A stretch of DNA of 41,586 nt from Rhodocyclaceae bacterium (GTDB taxonomy: Bacteria > Pseudomonadota > Gammaproteobacteria > Burkholderiales > Rhodocyclaceae): NCBI GenBank assembly GCA_008933825.1, contig WBUF01000019.1, positions 1-41,586 of the forward strand, written 5' to 3'. Each line of letters opens with the position of its first letter. Position 1 is the stretch's first letter. The position numbers and the translations under genes are program-made. The notes under the pieces are model-generated. The model was not told the origin of the DNA. It was given only the letters and a program-made list of their open reading frames with translations, and did no database searches. Below, one piece after another: positions 27,359 through 36,638 of the stretch.

Positions 27359-28809
27359 GCCCGCCCGCCATCATGTTTGTTTTTACTGCCGAGTCGTATC
27401 ACCGCGAAGCCGCACCGGTGATCGACGACTTTGCGCGCCGCGGATGGCCGGTGCGGGTAGTGCTCGGCTTCCATTCCGAACACACCAGGCGGATAGAGGA
27501 GGCTTGCCGGAAGAAAGGCATTCCGGTCGAACTGGTGCCGGCCGGGGCGGCTTACGGGAAGCCGGCAGATGCCGGGGATGCCGGACCGGTAGCGCCCGTG
27601 GCGGAAATTGCGAGGGAAACGGTGTGGGCAAGGGTTGCCGGTTTGCTGAGAGAGAGGCTGCGCAGAACCGGCATTGGACGACTACGGCATTTCCCGGGGT
27701 ATGTGGCGCAGTGCCTGCGCAGGCGCCGCATCGCCGAGGCCCTGATCGGCAGGCTCAAGCCGTCCGCGGTGGTGATGGGCTCGTATCACAGCTCCGGGCA
27801 GATCGACAATGCCGTGGCGCGCGCTTGCAGGCGGCGTTCCATCCCGATGTACTGCATTCCCAATTCGCCCTATCTCGGGACGCTGACACTCAGGGTCGGC
27901 CGGCTCAATCATCTAGAGCAGGGGATGGCGTCGCCGGGAATTCGTGTCCGACACGGCCTCATCAACCGCGTTCTGGGATGGCTCTTTCCTTCCTGGACCA
28001 GCGTTCTGCCGGACGGAGACCGTGCGTTCTACTGGGATCCGCTCATGATGCTGGCCGCAACGCTTACCGGTTTGCAGATGAACCGGCTCTGGCTGAAGCC
28101 GGCGCTCGATTTCAAGCGGGTATTCGTGTTTTCCGATTATTCGCGCGACCTTCTGCTGGCAGACGGGTATCCGGCGGGCCGCATCGTCGTCAGTGCTCCG
28201 CCATTGCTGGACGCGGTGCGGGAGAGAATCGGCGACGCGGCTCACGAGGAAGCGTTGTTCTCCCACATCCGTCTGCCGGCCGGAACCCCGTTCGTGCTGT
28301 TCAATGTCGAGCCGTCAGCTGAACATGACTACTGCGATTGGGACCGGCACTGGCGGCAGTTTCACGAGACCCTGGCTGCGGTGGCCGCCTGCGGATTGCC
28401 GGTGGTTCTCTCGCTGCACCCCCTGTGCCGGATCGATAACTACCGCTTCGCGGAAGCGCAGTACGGCGTGACGATCAGCACGGATTTCCGGATCCACGAC
28501 CTCTATCCGTATTGCGCCATCAGCGTTTCCTTCCCCTGCTCGACAAATCTGCTGGCGCTCACGTTCGAAAAGCCTTTGGTCATCTACGATCATTTCGGCA
28601 TACTGACCCGCGACGAGGAAAGCAGGACACTCAACATGATTCCCGGCGCATGCGTGGCCCAGTCCGCCGGAGAGGTCGCGGAGTGCGTGCGCACCATCGC
28701 CGCAGGCGCCACCGAAAGGTCGGGCGGCTTCCCGCGGCCACCGGCTGGCGCAGCGCGCGCGGCAGATATCATTTTCTCGACGATCGAGGGGGATCTGTCG
28801 AATGCCTGA
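27355..28809 (+). CDS. Putative GT-B-fold glycosyltransferase/epimerase-like protein
   Basis: A 484-residue protein I cannot assign to a named family. It alternates strands and helices like a GT-B enzyme: an N-terminal Rossmann-like part (IMFVFTAESYH; VRVVLGFHSEHTRRIEEACRKKGIPVELVP; SAVVMGSYHSSGQ) and a C-terminal part (FVLFNVEPSAEHDY; LPVVLSLHPL; ISVSFPCSTNLLALTFEKPLVIYD) resembling the nucleotide-binding half of capsule glycosyltransferases or UDP-GlcNAc 2-epimerases. There are no convincing membrane helices or signal peptide. It starts with TTG overlapping the FkbM stop; ATG at 27373 is an alternative. It could transfer a sugar, or supply a missing epimerase step; neither is shown. Confidence 0.62.
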   Translation: MSPPAIMFVFTAESYHREAAPVIDDFARRGWPVRVVLGFHSEHTRRIEEACRKKGIPVELVPAGAAYGKPADAGDAGPVAPVAEIARETVWARVAGLLRERLRRTGIGRLRHFPGYVAQCLRRRRIAEALIGRLKPSAVVMGSYHSSGQIDNAVARACRRRSIPMYCIPNSPYLGTLTLRVGRLNHLEQGMASPGIRVRHGLINRVLGWLFPSWTSVLPDGDRAFYWDPLMMLAATLTGLQMNRLWLKPALDFKRVFVFSDYSRDLLLADGYPAGRIVVSAPPLLDAVRERIGDAAHEEALFSHIRLPAGTPFVLFNVEPSAEHDYCDWDRHWRQFHETLAAVAACGLPVVLSLHPLCRIDNYRFAEAQYGVTISTDFRIHDLYPYCAISVSFPCSTNLLALTFEKPLVIYDHFGILTRDEESRTLNMIPGACVAQSAGEVAECVRTIAAGATERSGGFPRPPAGAARAADIIFSTIEGDLSNA

Positions 28810-30172
28810 GGTGACGCAAGACATGATTGGCCTGGCAAAGGATTTGTGCGCGTTCGCCACGGGCGTCGTGGCCGACGACAACGAGGGCCTGTTCGCCCGC
28901 ATCGGACAGGAGCTGCCGCTGGAGATGTTCAGGTTTCCCTCGGGCGACTCCTACAACGGCTGGCTGGTGCCGGACAACTGGCGGGTGCGTTGCGCGAAGC
29001 TGTACCGCGACGGCGTGGAGGTATTCGACGGCCGGGCGCATACGCTGGGCGTCGGCCGCTATTCGAAGTCCTTTTCAGGAGATCTGGATTGGGAAGCCCT
29101 GGCGCCGCACCTGGTCACGAACCCGGACCTGCCGGATGCCTACATGTTCCACTGCATGTGGCAGTACCGCCCCTGGGATGCGGACTGGGCGTTGTGCATC
29201 CCCCATCGCATTTTCCGCAACCTGGGGTCTGGCCGCTATCGCGTCGAGCTTGAGACGGAATATGAGCCGGGCCGGATGCTGGTGGCGCACCACCACAAGG
29301 CGGGCCGCAGCGACAGGATGGTCGTCTTCAACTCCAACACCTGCCATCCGCACATGGCGAACGACGGCTTTGCCGGCACTGCAGTGCTGATCCGGCTGTT
29401 CCAGTGGCTGGCCGGGCAGGATACGCATTATTCCTATCGCCTCGTGCTCGGGCCGGAGCATCTTGGCAGCGTCTTCTATCTGCGGGATCTGCCGCGCGAG
29501 GAGGTCGACCGCATGGTCTGCGGCGTCTTCGAGGAGATGCCCGGCACCGCCGGGCCGATCAAGGCGACGTCGACCTTCCTGGGCGGCCAGATGATCGATC
29601 AGGCCTTCGCCAACGCCCTGCGACACCACAGCCGGGCCGGCGTGCTCGTGCCGTGGCGCAAGGGAGCGGGCAACGACGAGACGGTCTGGGAAGCACCGGG
29701 CTACGAGGTGCCGTTCGTGGAACTGACGCGCTGCGAGGACCAGTTCGCCCCCTACCGCGAATACCACTCCAGCCTGGATACGCCGGAGCTGATGGATCCG
29801 TCCCGGCTCGATGAGATGCTGGAGGTTCTCAAGCGCGTCGTCGAGGCGATCGAGAACAATGCCGTGATGGAACGGCGCTTCGACGGGCTGGTGTGCCTGT
29901 CGAACCCCCGCTACGACCTGTACATGGAGCGACCCGATCCGACGGTGGAGAAGCATCTCGAGGACGATGCGGAGCGCTGGGGGCATCTGCTGGATTGCCT
30001 GTTCCGCTATTTCGACGGCCGCATGACACTGCTCGATATCGCGCTGGCCCACGATCTGCCCTTCAACCGGCTGCGACGCTATCTTGAGCGCTTCGAAGAG
30101 AAGGGGCTGGTGAGGCTCGTGCGTGCCGAGGTGCCGAGGGTGCCGCCGTTGCGCGTCGAGGGGGGCGCATGA
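28802..30172 (+). CDS. DUF4910/DUF2172 M28-peptidase-like protein with C-terminal winged helix
   Basis: A 456-residue protein of the aminopeptidase-like group (DUF2172 with DUF4910 and HTH_47). Possible zinc ligands in M28 style are visible: CHPHMANDG (His182, His184, Asp188), GPEHLGS (Glu219, His220) and YREYHSSLDTPE (His322). The last 60 residues form a winged helix (LLDIALAHDLPFNRLRRYLERFEEKGLVRL). Such proteins occur in polysaccharide loci with unknown function. It overlaps its upstream neighbour by 8 nt and hisH by 4 nt, so it is tied to the HisH/HisF-WbpG module. An amide- or amidine-hydrolysing, deacylating role on an amino sugar is possible but speculative. Confidence 0.8.
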   Translation: MPEVTQDMIGLAKDLCAFATGVVADDNEGLFARIGQELPLEMFRFPSGDSYNGWLVPDNWRVRCAKLYRDGVEVFDGRAHTLGVGRYSKSFSGDLDWEALAPHLVTNPDLPDAYMFHCMWQYRPWDADWALCIPHRIFRNLGSGRYRVELETEYEPGRMLVAHHHKAGRSDRMVVFNSNTCHPHMANDGFAGTAVLIRLFQWLAGQDTHYSYRLVLGPEHLGSVFYLRDLPREEVDRMVCGVFEEMPGTAGPIKATSTFLGGQMIDQAFANALRHHSRAGVLVPWRKGAGNDETVWEAPGYEVPFVELTRCEDQFAPYREYHSSLDTPELMDPSRLDEMLEVLKRVVEAIENNAVMERRFDGLVCLSNPRYDLYMERPDPTVEKHLEDDAERWGHLLDCLFRYFDGRMTLLDIALAHDLPFNRLRRYLERFEEKGLVRLVRAEVPRVPPLRVEGGA

Positions 30173-30822
30173 TCTGCCTGGTCGATTCCGGCATTTGCAA
30201 TCTGGCGTCCGTCGTGCGGGCCTTCGAGCGCGTCTGCGCGCCGGTGCGGACGGTCAGCCGCCCCGAGGATATTGGCTCGGCCGCGGCGTTGGTCCTTCCC
30301 GGCGTCGGCGCCTTTGGCGACGGCATGGAAAGTCTCCGCACAAGACGCCTGGTCGAGCCGTTGCGCAGCGCCGCGGCGGACGGCACGCCCCTGCTCGGCA
30401 TCTGCCTTGGCATGCAGTTGCTGCTGGAGGAGAGCGAGGAGCACGGCCGTCATGCGGGTCTGGGATTGCTGCCGGGACGCGTCGTGCGGCTGCTCGCCGA
30501 TCGCCCCGGCTTCAGGGTGCCGAACATCGGCTGGTGCGATGCGGCACCCGCCCGGGACGGCGTCCTGTTCCCGGCAACGATGAAGGCCGTGCCCTTCTAC
30601 TTCGTGCATAGTTTCCGGGCCGACATTCCCGCGGATGATGTGGCGGCCACCATCGATTTCAGCGGTCGCCCGGTGACGGCGGCGCTCGAGCACGGCAATG
30701 TCTTCGGGGTGCAGTTCCATCCCGAGAAAAGCCAGGATGCCGGCCTTGACCTGCTTGCCCGCTGGGTCGAATACCTGCGGCGCACCGGAAGGCTGGACGT
30801 GAAGGGAGCGACTGCAGCATGA
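30169..30822 (+). CDS. hisH: HisH-type glutamine amidotransferase, glycan-dedicated copy
   Basis: A class I glutaminase of 217 residues: VDSGICNLASVVRAF start, LPGVGAFGDGM, the nucleophile Cys79 in GICLGMQLL, NIGWCD, YFVHSF, and the His/Glu pair in GVQFHPEKS. In histidine synthesis HisH feeds ammonia to HisF. Here the partner HisF is fused to a sugar amidotransferase and no other histidine gene is nearby, so its job is to supply ammonia to that enzyme, as for the HisH2/HisF2/WbpG set of Pseudomonas O-antigen loci. It overlaps both neighbours by 4 nt. Confidence 0.93.
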   Translation: MICLVDSGICNLASVVRAFERVCAPVRTVSRPEDIGSAAALVLPGVGAFGDGMESLRTRRLVEPLRSAAADGTPLLGICLGMQLLLEESEEHGRHAGLGLLPGRVVRLLADRPGFRVPNIGWCDAAPARDGVLFPATMKAVPFYFVHSFRADIPADDVAATIDFSGRPVTAALEHGNVFGVQFHPEKSQDAGLDLLARWVEYLRRTGRLDVKGATAA

Positions 30823-32885
30823 CCCGCCCGCGCCTGATCCCTGTCCTCCTGCTCAAGCACGGCCTCATCGTGCGCAGCCAGCTGTTCAAGGTGCACCAGG
30901 TCATCGGCAACCCGATGAGCACCGTCGAACGCTACTCGCACTGGAACGTGGACGAACTGGTTGTCCTCGACATCAGCCGCGGCGAGGAAGGCCATGACCT
31001 GCGGCGCGACGACCTGCAGCAGCAGTATCTGGGCGATACGGCGCTGGACGTGCTGCGCGAAATCGCCAGGGTGTGCTTCATGCCGCTGACCTTCGGCGGG
31101 CGCATCCGCAGCCTGGAGGACATCGCCGAACGCCTCAACGCCGGCGCCGACAAGGTGACGCTGAACACGGCAGCCCTCGGCAATCCCGGACTGGTGGAGC
31201 AGGCATCGAGGCGATTCGGCGCCCAGTGCATCGTGGTGTCGATCGATGCGCGCAGGCGTGGGGACGGCAGCTACGAGGTGTTCGCCGATGGCGGCAGGCT
31301 TGCCACGGGCCGCAGTCCGGCCGAATGGGCGCACGAGGTCGAGCAGCTGGGCGCCGGCGAGATCCTGCTCAATTCGATCGATCGCGACGGTTCCGCGCTC
31401 GGCTACGACCTGGAGCTGGTGCGCACGGTGACCGCCGCGGTCGGCATCCCGGTGATTGCGCTCGGAGGGGTCGGTCGATATGAACATTTCCCCGAGGCCG
31501 TTGCCGATGGACAGGCCGCGGCGGCAGCGGCAGCCAACATCTTCCATTTCTTTGAGCTGAGTTACGCCCATGCAAAGCAGGCCTGCCTGGACCGGGGACT
31601 GCCCATGCGGCCGGTCGCCCTTGGCAGCCGCTGGCTGCCACGCGAGCCACAGTATGACCGCAAGGCGGCCGATGCGCGCATCGCCGAGCGTCTGCGTCAG
31701 GCTCGCGACGGGGACTATGCTGCGGCGCGACCGCGCCCGCAACCGAAGCCTATCTCCTGGTGCAGGCGCTGCACCTATCCGTCGATCAGCGCGGCGCCGA
31801 TGGAATACGACGAGCACGGCGTGTGCACCGGCTGCCGCATGGCAGAGGTCAAGGACGCCATACCCGAGTCGGAATGGGTGCGCAGGCGCGCCCTTCTCGA
31901 CGAGATTGTCGACCGCTATCGCAGCCGGGACGGCTCGCGCTACGACTGCGTGATTGCGGTCTCGGGCGGCAAGGACAGCTATTTCCAGACGCACGTCATC
32001 AAGCACGAGCTGGGGCTGAATCCGCTGCTGGTGACCTACAATGGCAACAACTGGACGGAAGTCGGCTGGCGCAACATGCTGCACATGCGCGAGGCTTTCG
32101 GTGTCGACCACGTTCTGGTCTCGCCCTCGATCGAGGTGCTGAAGAAACTGAACCGACTCGCCTTCGTCATCATGGGCGACATGAACTGGCACGCGCACGT
32201 CGGCATCATGACGACGCCGGTTCAGGTCGCTGCCCGCTACGGCATACCGCTGGTTTTCTACGGCGAGCACGGCTACCTCGATCTGTGCGGGCAGTTTTCC
32301 ATGGACGACTTCCCGGAAATCAGCTATCGCGACCGGCTCGAGCATTTCGCGCGAGGCTACGAGTGGACCTACTTCGTCGGCAGGGAAGGGTTGGCGAACC
32401 ATGACATGCAGACCTGGAAATACCCCGGCGATCAGACGCTTTTCGATCTCGACCTGCGCGGGATTTTTCTCGGAAACTATGTCCACTGGGAAGCGAACAA
32501 GCACATCAAGCTGGTGACGGAGCGCTACGGCTTCGAAGTGAGCAACGAGCCGTTCGACCGGACCTACCGGACCATGTCGAATCTCGACGATATGCACGAG
32601 AACGGCGTGCACGACTACCTCAAGTACATCAAGTTCGGTTATGGCCGCGCAACCGACCATACCTGCAAGGATATTCGTGCCGGACTGATGACGCGGGACA
32701 AGGCTATTGAGCTTGTGAACCATTATGACCCCGTCAAGCCGCGCGACCTGTACCGCTGGCTCGAATACGCCGGCATGAGCGAGGAAGAGTTCGATCGGAT
32801 TGCCGATACCTTCAGGGATCCGCGTGTGTGGTGGATGGAGGACGGCCGCTGGGTTCGCCAGGTTCTCGAGGCGGATTCATGCTGA
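30819..32885 (+). CDS. HisF-WbpG fusion: ammonia-channelling N-acetyl sugar amidotransferase
   Basis: A single 688-residue chain. Residues 1-265 are a HisF-like (beta/alpha)8 barrel ([61 protein letters not shown]). Residues 266-310 form an Arg/Ala/Pro-rich linker. Residues 312-688 are a WbpG/PseA-type amidotransferase with zinc cysteines 315/318 and 336/339, the PP-loop SGGKDS at 382-387, and [10 protein letters not shown]. The HisF general base Asp11 is Leu here, while the counterpart of Asp130 (Asp143) remains, so cyclase activity in histidine synthesis is unlikely. Normally these are two proteins; the fusion points to direct ammonia transfer from HisH through the barrel to the sugar site. 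The same frame is open throughout, with no stop or frameshift at the junction. Confidence 0.92.
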   Translation: MTRPRLIPVLLLKHGLIVRSQLFKVHQVIGNPMSTVERYSHWNVDELVVLDISRGEEGHDLRRDDLQQQYLGDTALDVLREIARVCFMPLTFGGRIRSLEDIAERLNAGADKVTLNTAALGNPGLVEQASRRFGAQCIVVSIDARRRGDGSYEVFADGGRLATGRSPAEWAHEVEQLGAGEILLNSIDRDGSALGYDLELVRTVTAAVGIPVIALGGVGRYEHFPEAVADGQAAAAAAANIFHFFELSYAHAKQACLDRGLPMRPVALGSRWLPREPQYDRKAADARIAERLRQARDGDYAAARPRPQPKPISWCRRCTYPSISAAPMEYDEHGVCTGCRMAEVKDAIPESEWVRRRALLDEIVDRYRSRDGSRYDCVIAVSGGKDSYFQTHVIKHELGLNPLLVTYNGNNWTEVGWRNMLHMREAFGVDHVLVSPSIEVLKKLNRLAFVIMGDMNWHAHVGIMTTPVQVAARYGIPLVFYGEHGYLDLCGQFSMDDFPEISYRDRLEHFARGYEWTYFVGREGLANHDMQTWKYPGDQTLFDLDLRGIFLGNYVHWEANKHIKLVTERYGFEVSNEPFDRTYRTMSNLDDMHENGVHDYLKYIKFGYGRATDHTCKDIRAGLMTRDKAIELVNHYDPVKPRDLYRWLEYAGMSEEEFDRIADTFRDPRVWWMEDGRWVRQVLEADSC

Positions 32886-34690
32886 GCTCGGTCAGGCAAG
32901 CTTTTCTTCTGCTCGATGCCGGCAGCCGCCCGTGGCTGGCCGCATATCTTGCATCCGCCATGCTGGCTGCTGTTCTGGAGGCAGTCGGGCTGGGGCTCAT
33001 CTTCGCGTTCTTCCAGATCGTCATGGCGCCGGGCGATTTTGGCGGCAGTGAGACGCTCGTGGCGCTGCATGGTTTCTTGGGCGCTCCCGCGCCCGACCGG
33101 TTTCTGTCCATCCTTACTGTTGTCGTGATCCTGGCTTTCGTCATGCGTACCGGGCTGCTGCTGCTGACGTCCTGGGTGGCGCTGGCCATGCGGCGCCATG
33201 TCGAACTCGGCATGGTAGGTTCGCTGTTCCGGGGATATCTGGACAAGCCCTTGGTCTGGCATCTGGTGCGGGGCAGTTCCCGTCTGATGAACAACATCGC
33301 CCACAACGTAGGCCTCGTCGTCCAGCACATCATCATCGGTTCACTGGATATTCTGGGCGCCATGGTGATGATCACCCTGATTTTCGCAACCATGGGCTGG
33401 CTGCGGCCGTTCGAAACCATGTTGGCCATTGTTGTGCTGGGCGTTTCCGGCACAGCCTATTTTTTCTTGGTGCAGCATCGGGCCATGGCCTGGGGCAAGC
33501 TGATGGTGGGCGTCTCCGAGGCGCGATGGCGCACCGTGAGAGAACCGCTGCGCGGCATCAAGACGGTCAAGGTACTCGCGCTGGAAAATTATTTTGCCAG
33601 CCAGGTCGACCACAATACGCGGCGCTTCCTGGACGTCTTCCTCAAGCAGGGCATGGTGCAGGTCGCGCCGCGCCTGGTGCTGGAAGTGATTCTGGTCGGG
33701 GGAATTCTTGTCGCGATGGCGTTGGCACTCGGCAGCGGGCGAGACGCCCAAAGCATTGTGCCGATGATGGCGCTTTTCGGGGTGGCTGCCATGCGCATGC
33801 TGCCGCTGGTGACCCGGATCCTGCAGACCCTCCAGTACATCCGCTACTCTCAGTCCGCTTTGGCTACCCTGCAGGAGGACATCGGCGACCTTGTCGAAAG
33901 GACGCACACTTCACGGCACGCCGAAGCGGTAGTCCGGCACTTTGAAAACCTGTCTCTGAGAAACGTCTCGTTTGCCTATCCGGGCGCTTCACGCATGGCG
34001 ATCAGGGGAGTCGACCTGGATATCCGAAAGGGAGAGCAGATAGCGCTTGTCGGGCTTTCCGGAGCGGGGAAGACGACACTGGCGGATATGCTGCTGGGGC
34101 TGGTCGAGCCGGCCGATGGCGTCTTGCTGCTCAATGGGCAGCGCTGTACCGGCGTTCCCCCGGGGCTGTTCGCATATGTGCCGCAGGATCCGTTCATCGT
34201 TCATGACACGCTGAGACGCAATATTGCGCTTGGCGTGCCGGATGACCAGGTCGATCAGGGTGCCGTTGCGCGCGCGGTTGAGGGGGCAGCCCTTGACGCT
34301 GTGGTCGGCAGGCTGCCAAAGGGACTGGATACCCTGATGGGGGAAGACGGGACGGGATTGTCCGGCGGCGAGAAGCAGCGCCTTGGCATTGCGCGGGCGC
34401 TCTATCGGGATGCGAGCGTGCTGGTGATGGACGAGCCCACCTCCTCGCTGGATGCCCTGACGGAAGCGGAGATCTCGGCAACCATCGCCGGATTGCGGCA
34501 GACCAGAACCGTGGTCCTGGTGGCGCACCGCCTTAGTTCGATCAAGACATTCGACCGCGTTGTCTTCATGGAAGGCGGGCATGTCGCGGCATCCGGCACC
34601 TTCGGGGAGCTCTACGCTGGCAATGACCGGTTCAGGACCATGGTGGATTACCTTTCCGTGGCCACCGTTGAAGAAGGGAAGTCCTTATGA
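32879..34690 (+). CDS. ABC transporter/flippase, fused membrane and ATPase domains (PglK-like)
   Basis: A 603-residue half-transporter. Residues about 1-310 hold around six membrane helices (WLAAYLASAMLAAVLEAVGL; ILTVVVILAFVM; ILGAMVMITLIFATMG; LVLEVILVGGILVAMALAL). The ATPase domain has Walker A GLSGAGKT at 392-399, the signature LSGGEKQRLGIARAL, Walker B VLVMDEPTSSLD and the switch VLVAHRLSS. PglK-type exporters flip lipid-linked oligosaccharides, so it may replace a Wzx flippase; no Wzx is in the window. Lipid A-type MsbA transport is an alternative. The ATG at 32879 overlaps the previous stop by 7 nt. Confidence 0.88.
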   Translation: MLSSVRQAFLLLDAGSRPWLAAYLASAMLAAVLEAVGLGLIFAFFQIVMAPGDFGGSETLVALHGFLGAPAPDRFLSILTVVVILAFVMRTGLLLLTSWVALAMRRHVELGMVGSLFRGYLDKPLVWHLVRGSSRLMNNIAHNVGLVVQHIIIGSLDILGAMVMITLIFATMGWLRPFETMLAIVVLGVSGTAYFFLVQHRAMAWGKLMVGVSEARWRTVREPLRGIKTVKVLALENYFASQVDHNTRRFLDVFLKQGMVQVAPRLVLEVILVGGILVAMALALGSGRDAQSIVPMMALFGVAAMRMLPLVTRILQTLQYIRYSQSALATLQEDIGDLVERTHTSRHAEAVVRHFENLSLRNVSFAYPGASRMAIRGVDLDIRKGEQIALVGLSGAGKTTLADMLLGLVEPADGVLLLNGQRCTGVPPGLFAYVPQDPFIVHDTLRRNIALGVPDDQVDQGAVARAVEGAALDAVVGRLPKGLDTLMGEDGTGLSGGEKQRLGIARALYRDASVLVMDEPTSSLDALTEAEISATIAGLRQTRTVVLVAHRLSSIKTFDRVVFMEGGHVAASGTFGELYAGNDRFRTMVDYLSVATVEEGKSL

Positions 34691-35712
34691 ATCAGGTTGT
34701 GAATCAGCCATTGAGTGAACATGAACTCTGCCCGGACGAACTCCTCAAGGAGCAGGAGGCTGCATTTGCGCGAGACATTGCGAGGTTGCACTCGCGGCGT
34801 GCCGAGTTTGTCGCAGTGCCGTGCCCGGCCTGCGGTGCGAACCGGCCAGCGCCGGTGTTCGAGAAGTTCGGCTTTTCATTCGGCCGATGTCCGGATTGCG
34901 GCACCATCTACATGTCGCCCCGACCATCGGAGGTCGTCATGGCCGACTATTACGCGAATTCCGAGAACTACGCCTATTGGGCCAAGCACATCTTCCCCGC
35001 TTCGGAGGCGACGCGCAGGGAGAAAATCCACAAACCCTGGCTGGCCCGCGTGCTCGATCTCGCCGGGCGCTATGGCGTTGGCACGGGACGGCTGATCGAG
35101 GTCGGACCCGGCTTCGGCACCTTCTGCAGCGTTGCCATGGAGTCGGGGGCGTTTGGAGAAGTGGTTGCGGTCGAGCCGACCCCGGAACTGGCACAGGCCT
35201 GCCGCGACCGAGGCGTGCCGGTGATCCAGAGTCGCATCGAGGATGCAGCGCAGGGCCTGGAGCCGGCCGATGTGGTGGTTGCCTTCGAAGTGATCGAGCA
35301 TCTTTTCGAGCCGGGACGCTTTATTGAGCAGGCCGCCCGCCTCGTCAGGCCAGGCGGACTGCTGATCCTCTCATGCCCCAATGGCGAAGGCTTCGATATT
35401 GCGGAGCTTGGCCCCGAATCCCTTGCCGTCGACGCCGAACACGTCAATCTGTTCAATCCCCGCTCCCTGGCGTTACTGGTCGAGAAAGCCGGCTTCGAAA
35501 CGCTTGAATCGATGACGCCGGGGCGGCTCGATGCCGAACTGGTGCGCGATGCCGTGCTGGACGGGCGCCACACCCTTGGTTCGCCATTCCTGCGGCGGGT
35601 ATTGCTGGAGGAATGGGATCGGCTGGGGTGGTCGTTTCAGCAGTTCCTGGCGGAGAGTGGCCTTTCCGCACACATGTGGCTGGTCAGCCGTCGCAGGCGG
35701 GGGGCGCTATGA
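34687..35712 (+). CDS. Class I SAM-dependent methyltransferase with zinc ribbon (tandem 1 of 3)
   Basis: A 341-residue protein. Residues 43-75 contain CPACGAN and CPDCGTIYMSPRPS, a zinc ribbon, followed by RLIEVGPGFGTFCSVAMESG (motif I), ADVVVAFEVIEHLFEPGRF and PGGLLILSCPNGEGFD. It is of the Methyltransf_23 kind often found in O-antigen and capsule clusters. First of three consecutive methyltransferase genes joined by 4-nt ATGA overlaps. Target group unknown. Confidence 0.86.
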   Translation: MNQVVNQPLSEHELCPDELLKEQEAAFARDIARLHSRRAEFVAVPCPACGANRPAPVFEKFGFSFGRCPDCGTIYMSPRPSEVVMADYYANSENYAYWAKHIFPASEATRREKIHKPWLARVLDLAGRYGVGTGRLIEVGPGFGTFCSVAMESGAFGEVVAVEPTPELAQACRDRGVPVIQSRIEDAAQGLEPADVVVAFEVIEHLFEPGRFIEQAARLVRPGGLLILSCPNGEGFDIAELGPESLAVDAEHVNLFNPRSLALLVEKAGFETLESMTPGRLDAELVRDAVLDGRHTLGSPFLRRVLLEEWDRLGWSFQQFLAESGLSAHMWLVSRRRRGAL

Positions 35713-36638
35713 AGCGGAAGACGAATGAATCCTCGGCTATCGAGGACAACATAAGACACTGTTATTCGACTTGGGGCGAGAGCTACTATCGCGACTATTA
35801 TGAATCCGCAACGGCCTACCCGCCCGTGCATACAGCTATTGTGCGCAAGCGGCTTGAGGCCGACAAGGTGCGTACGCTTCTCGATGCGGGTTGCGGCCCG
35901 GCGTCGATGCTGCGTGACCTGGATGGGCTCGGCATCGATCGCTATGGTTTCGACCTGACGCCGGAAATGGTGGCTGAGGCGAAACGAGTGATGGAATCGC
36001 AGGGCGTGGCGGGTGGCCATATCTGGCAAGGCAGCGTACTGGAGAGGACCTCATTTTCGCCACCGACAGGTGCGTCGGCATTCGATGCCGCCATCTGCTT
36101 CGGTGTGCTGCCGCATGTTCCTTCCTCTGCAGACGGGCAGGTTTTGTCCAACCTGGCTTCTTCCGTTCGCGAAGGTGGGCTGGTAATGGTGGAAGCGCGC
36201 AACCAGCTGTTTGCCCTGTTTACCCTGAACCGCTACAGCCACGCTTTCTTCCTCGAGTCGCTGGTCGATCTGCCGGCCCTCAAAAGGAGGGCCAGCCCGG
36301 AGGAAGCTGTGCGGCTGGATGAAGCGGCATCATTCATCGGACGGCAATTCCGGATGGATCTGCCGCCCGTACGCCAGGGGAAGGGCAGCGAGCCTGGCTA
36401 TGATGAAGTGCTGTCGCGCACGCACAACCCGTTCGAGTTGCGACTTGCCGCTGAACGCGCGGGACTGCGCGACGTGTCGGTGCTTTTTTATCACTACCAC
36501 TGCATGCCGCCCATGGTGGAATCGATACTGCCGGACTTTTTTCGCAGGGCAAGCCTGGCAATGGAGGACCCGGCAGACTGGCGGGGTCATTTCATGGCTT
36601 CGGCTTTCATTCTTGCAGGCTACCGGGCCGAGCGATGA
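35709..36638 (+). CDS. Class I SAM-dependent methyltransferase (tandem 2 of 3)
   Basis: A 309-residue methyltransferase lacking a zinc ribbon: TLLDAGCGPASMLRDLDGLG (motif I), YGFDLTPEMVAEAK (motif II), AFDAAICFGVLPHVP and VREGGLVMVEARNQLF. The region after residue 180 (FTLNRYSHAFFLESLVDLP, and a long helical part) is larger than the standard core and may form a substrate lid. The ATG at 35709 overlaps the upstream stop; the open frame before it is the preceding gene in another phase. Substrate unknown. Confidence 0.84.
   Translation: MKRKTNESSAIEDNIRHCYSTWGESYYRDYYESATAYPPVHTAIVRKRLEADKVRTLLDAGCGPASMLRDLDGLGIDRYGFDLTPEMVAEAKRVMESQGVAGGHIWQGSVLERTSFSPPTGASAFDAAICFGVLPHVPSSADGQVLSNLASSVREGGLVMVEARNQLFALFTLNRYSHAFFLESLVDLPALKRRASPEEAVRLDEAASFIGRQFRMDLPPVRQGKGSEPGYDEVLSRTHNPFELRLAAERAGLRDVSVLFYHYHCMPPMVESILPDFFRRASLAMEDPADWRGHFMASAFILAGYRAER

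Noticed and set aside
30169..31620. HisH and HisF as histidine biosynthesis genes
   Set aside because: No other his genes are near, the HisF Asp11 is missing, and the barrel is fused to a sugar amidotransferase.
30597..32723. 708-codon open frame on the minus strand
   Set aside because: It lies opposite hisH and the HisF-WbpG fusion, whose protein motifs are unmistakable. Long antisense frames are expected in high-GC coding DNA, and this one shows no family motif.
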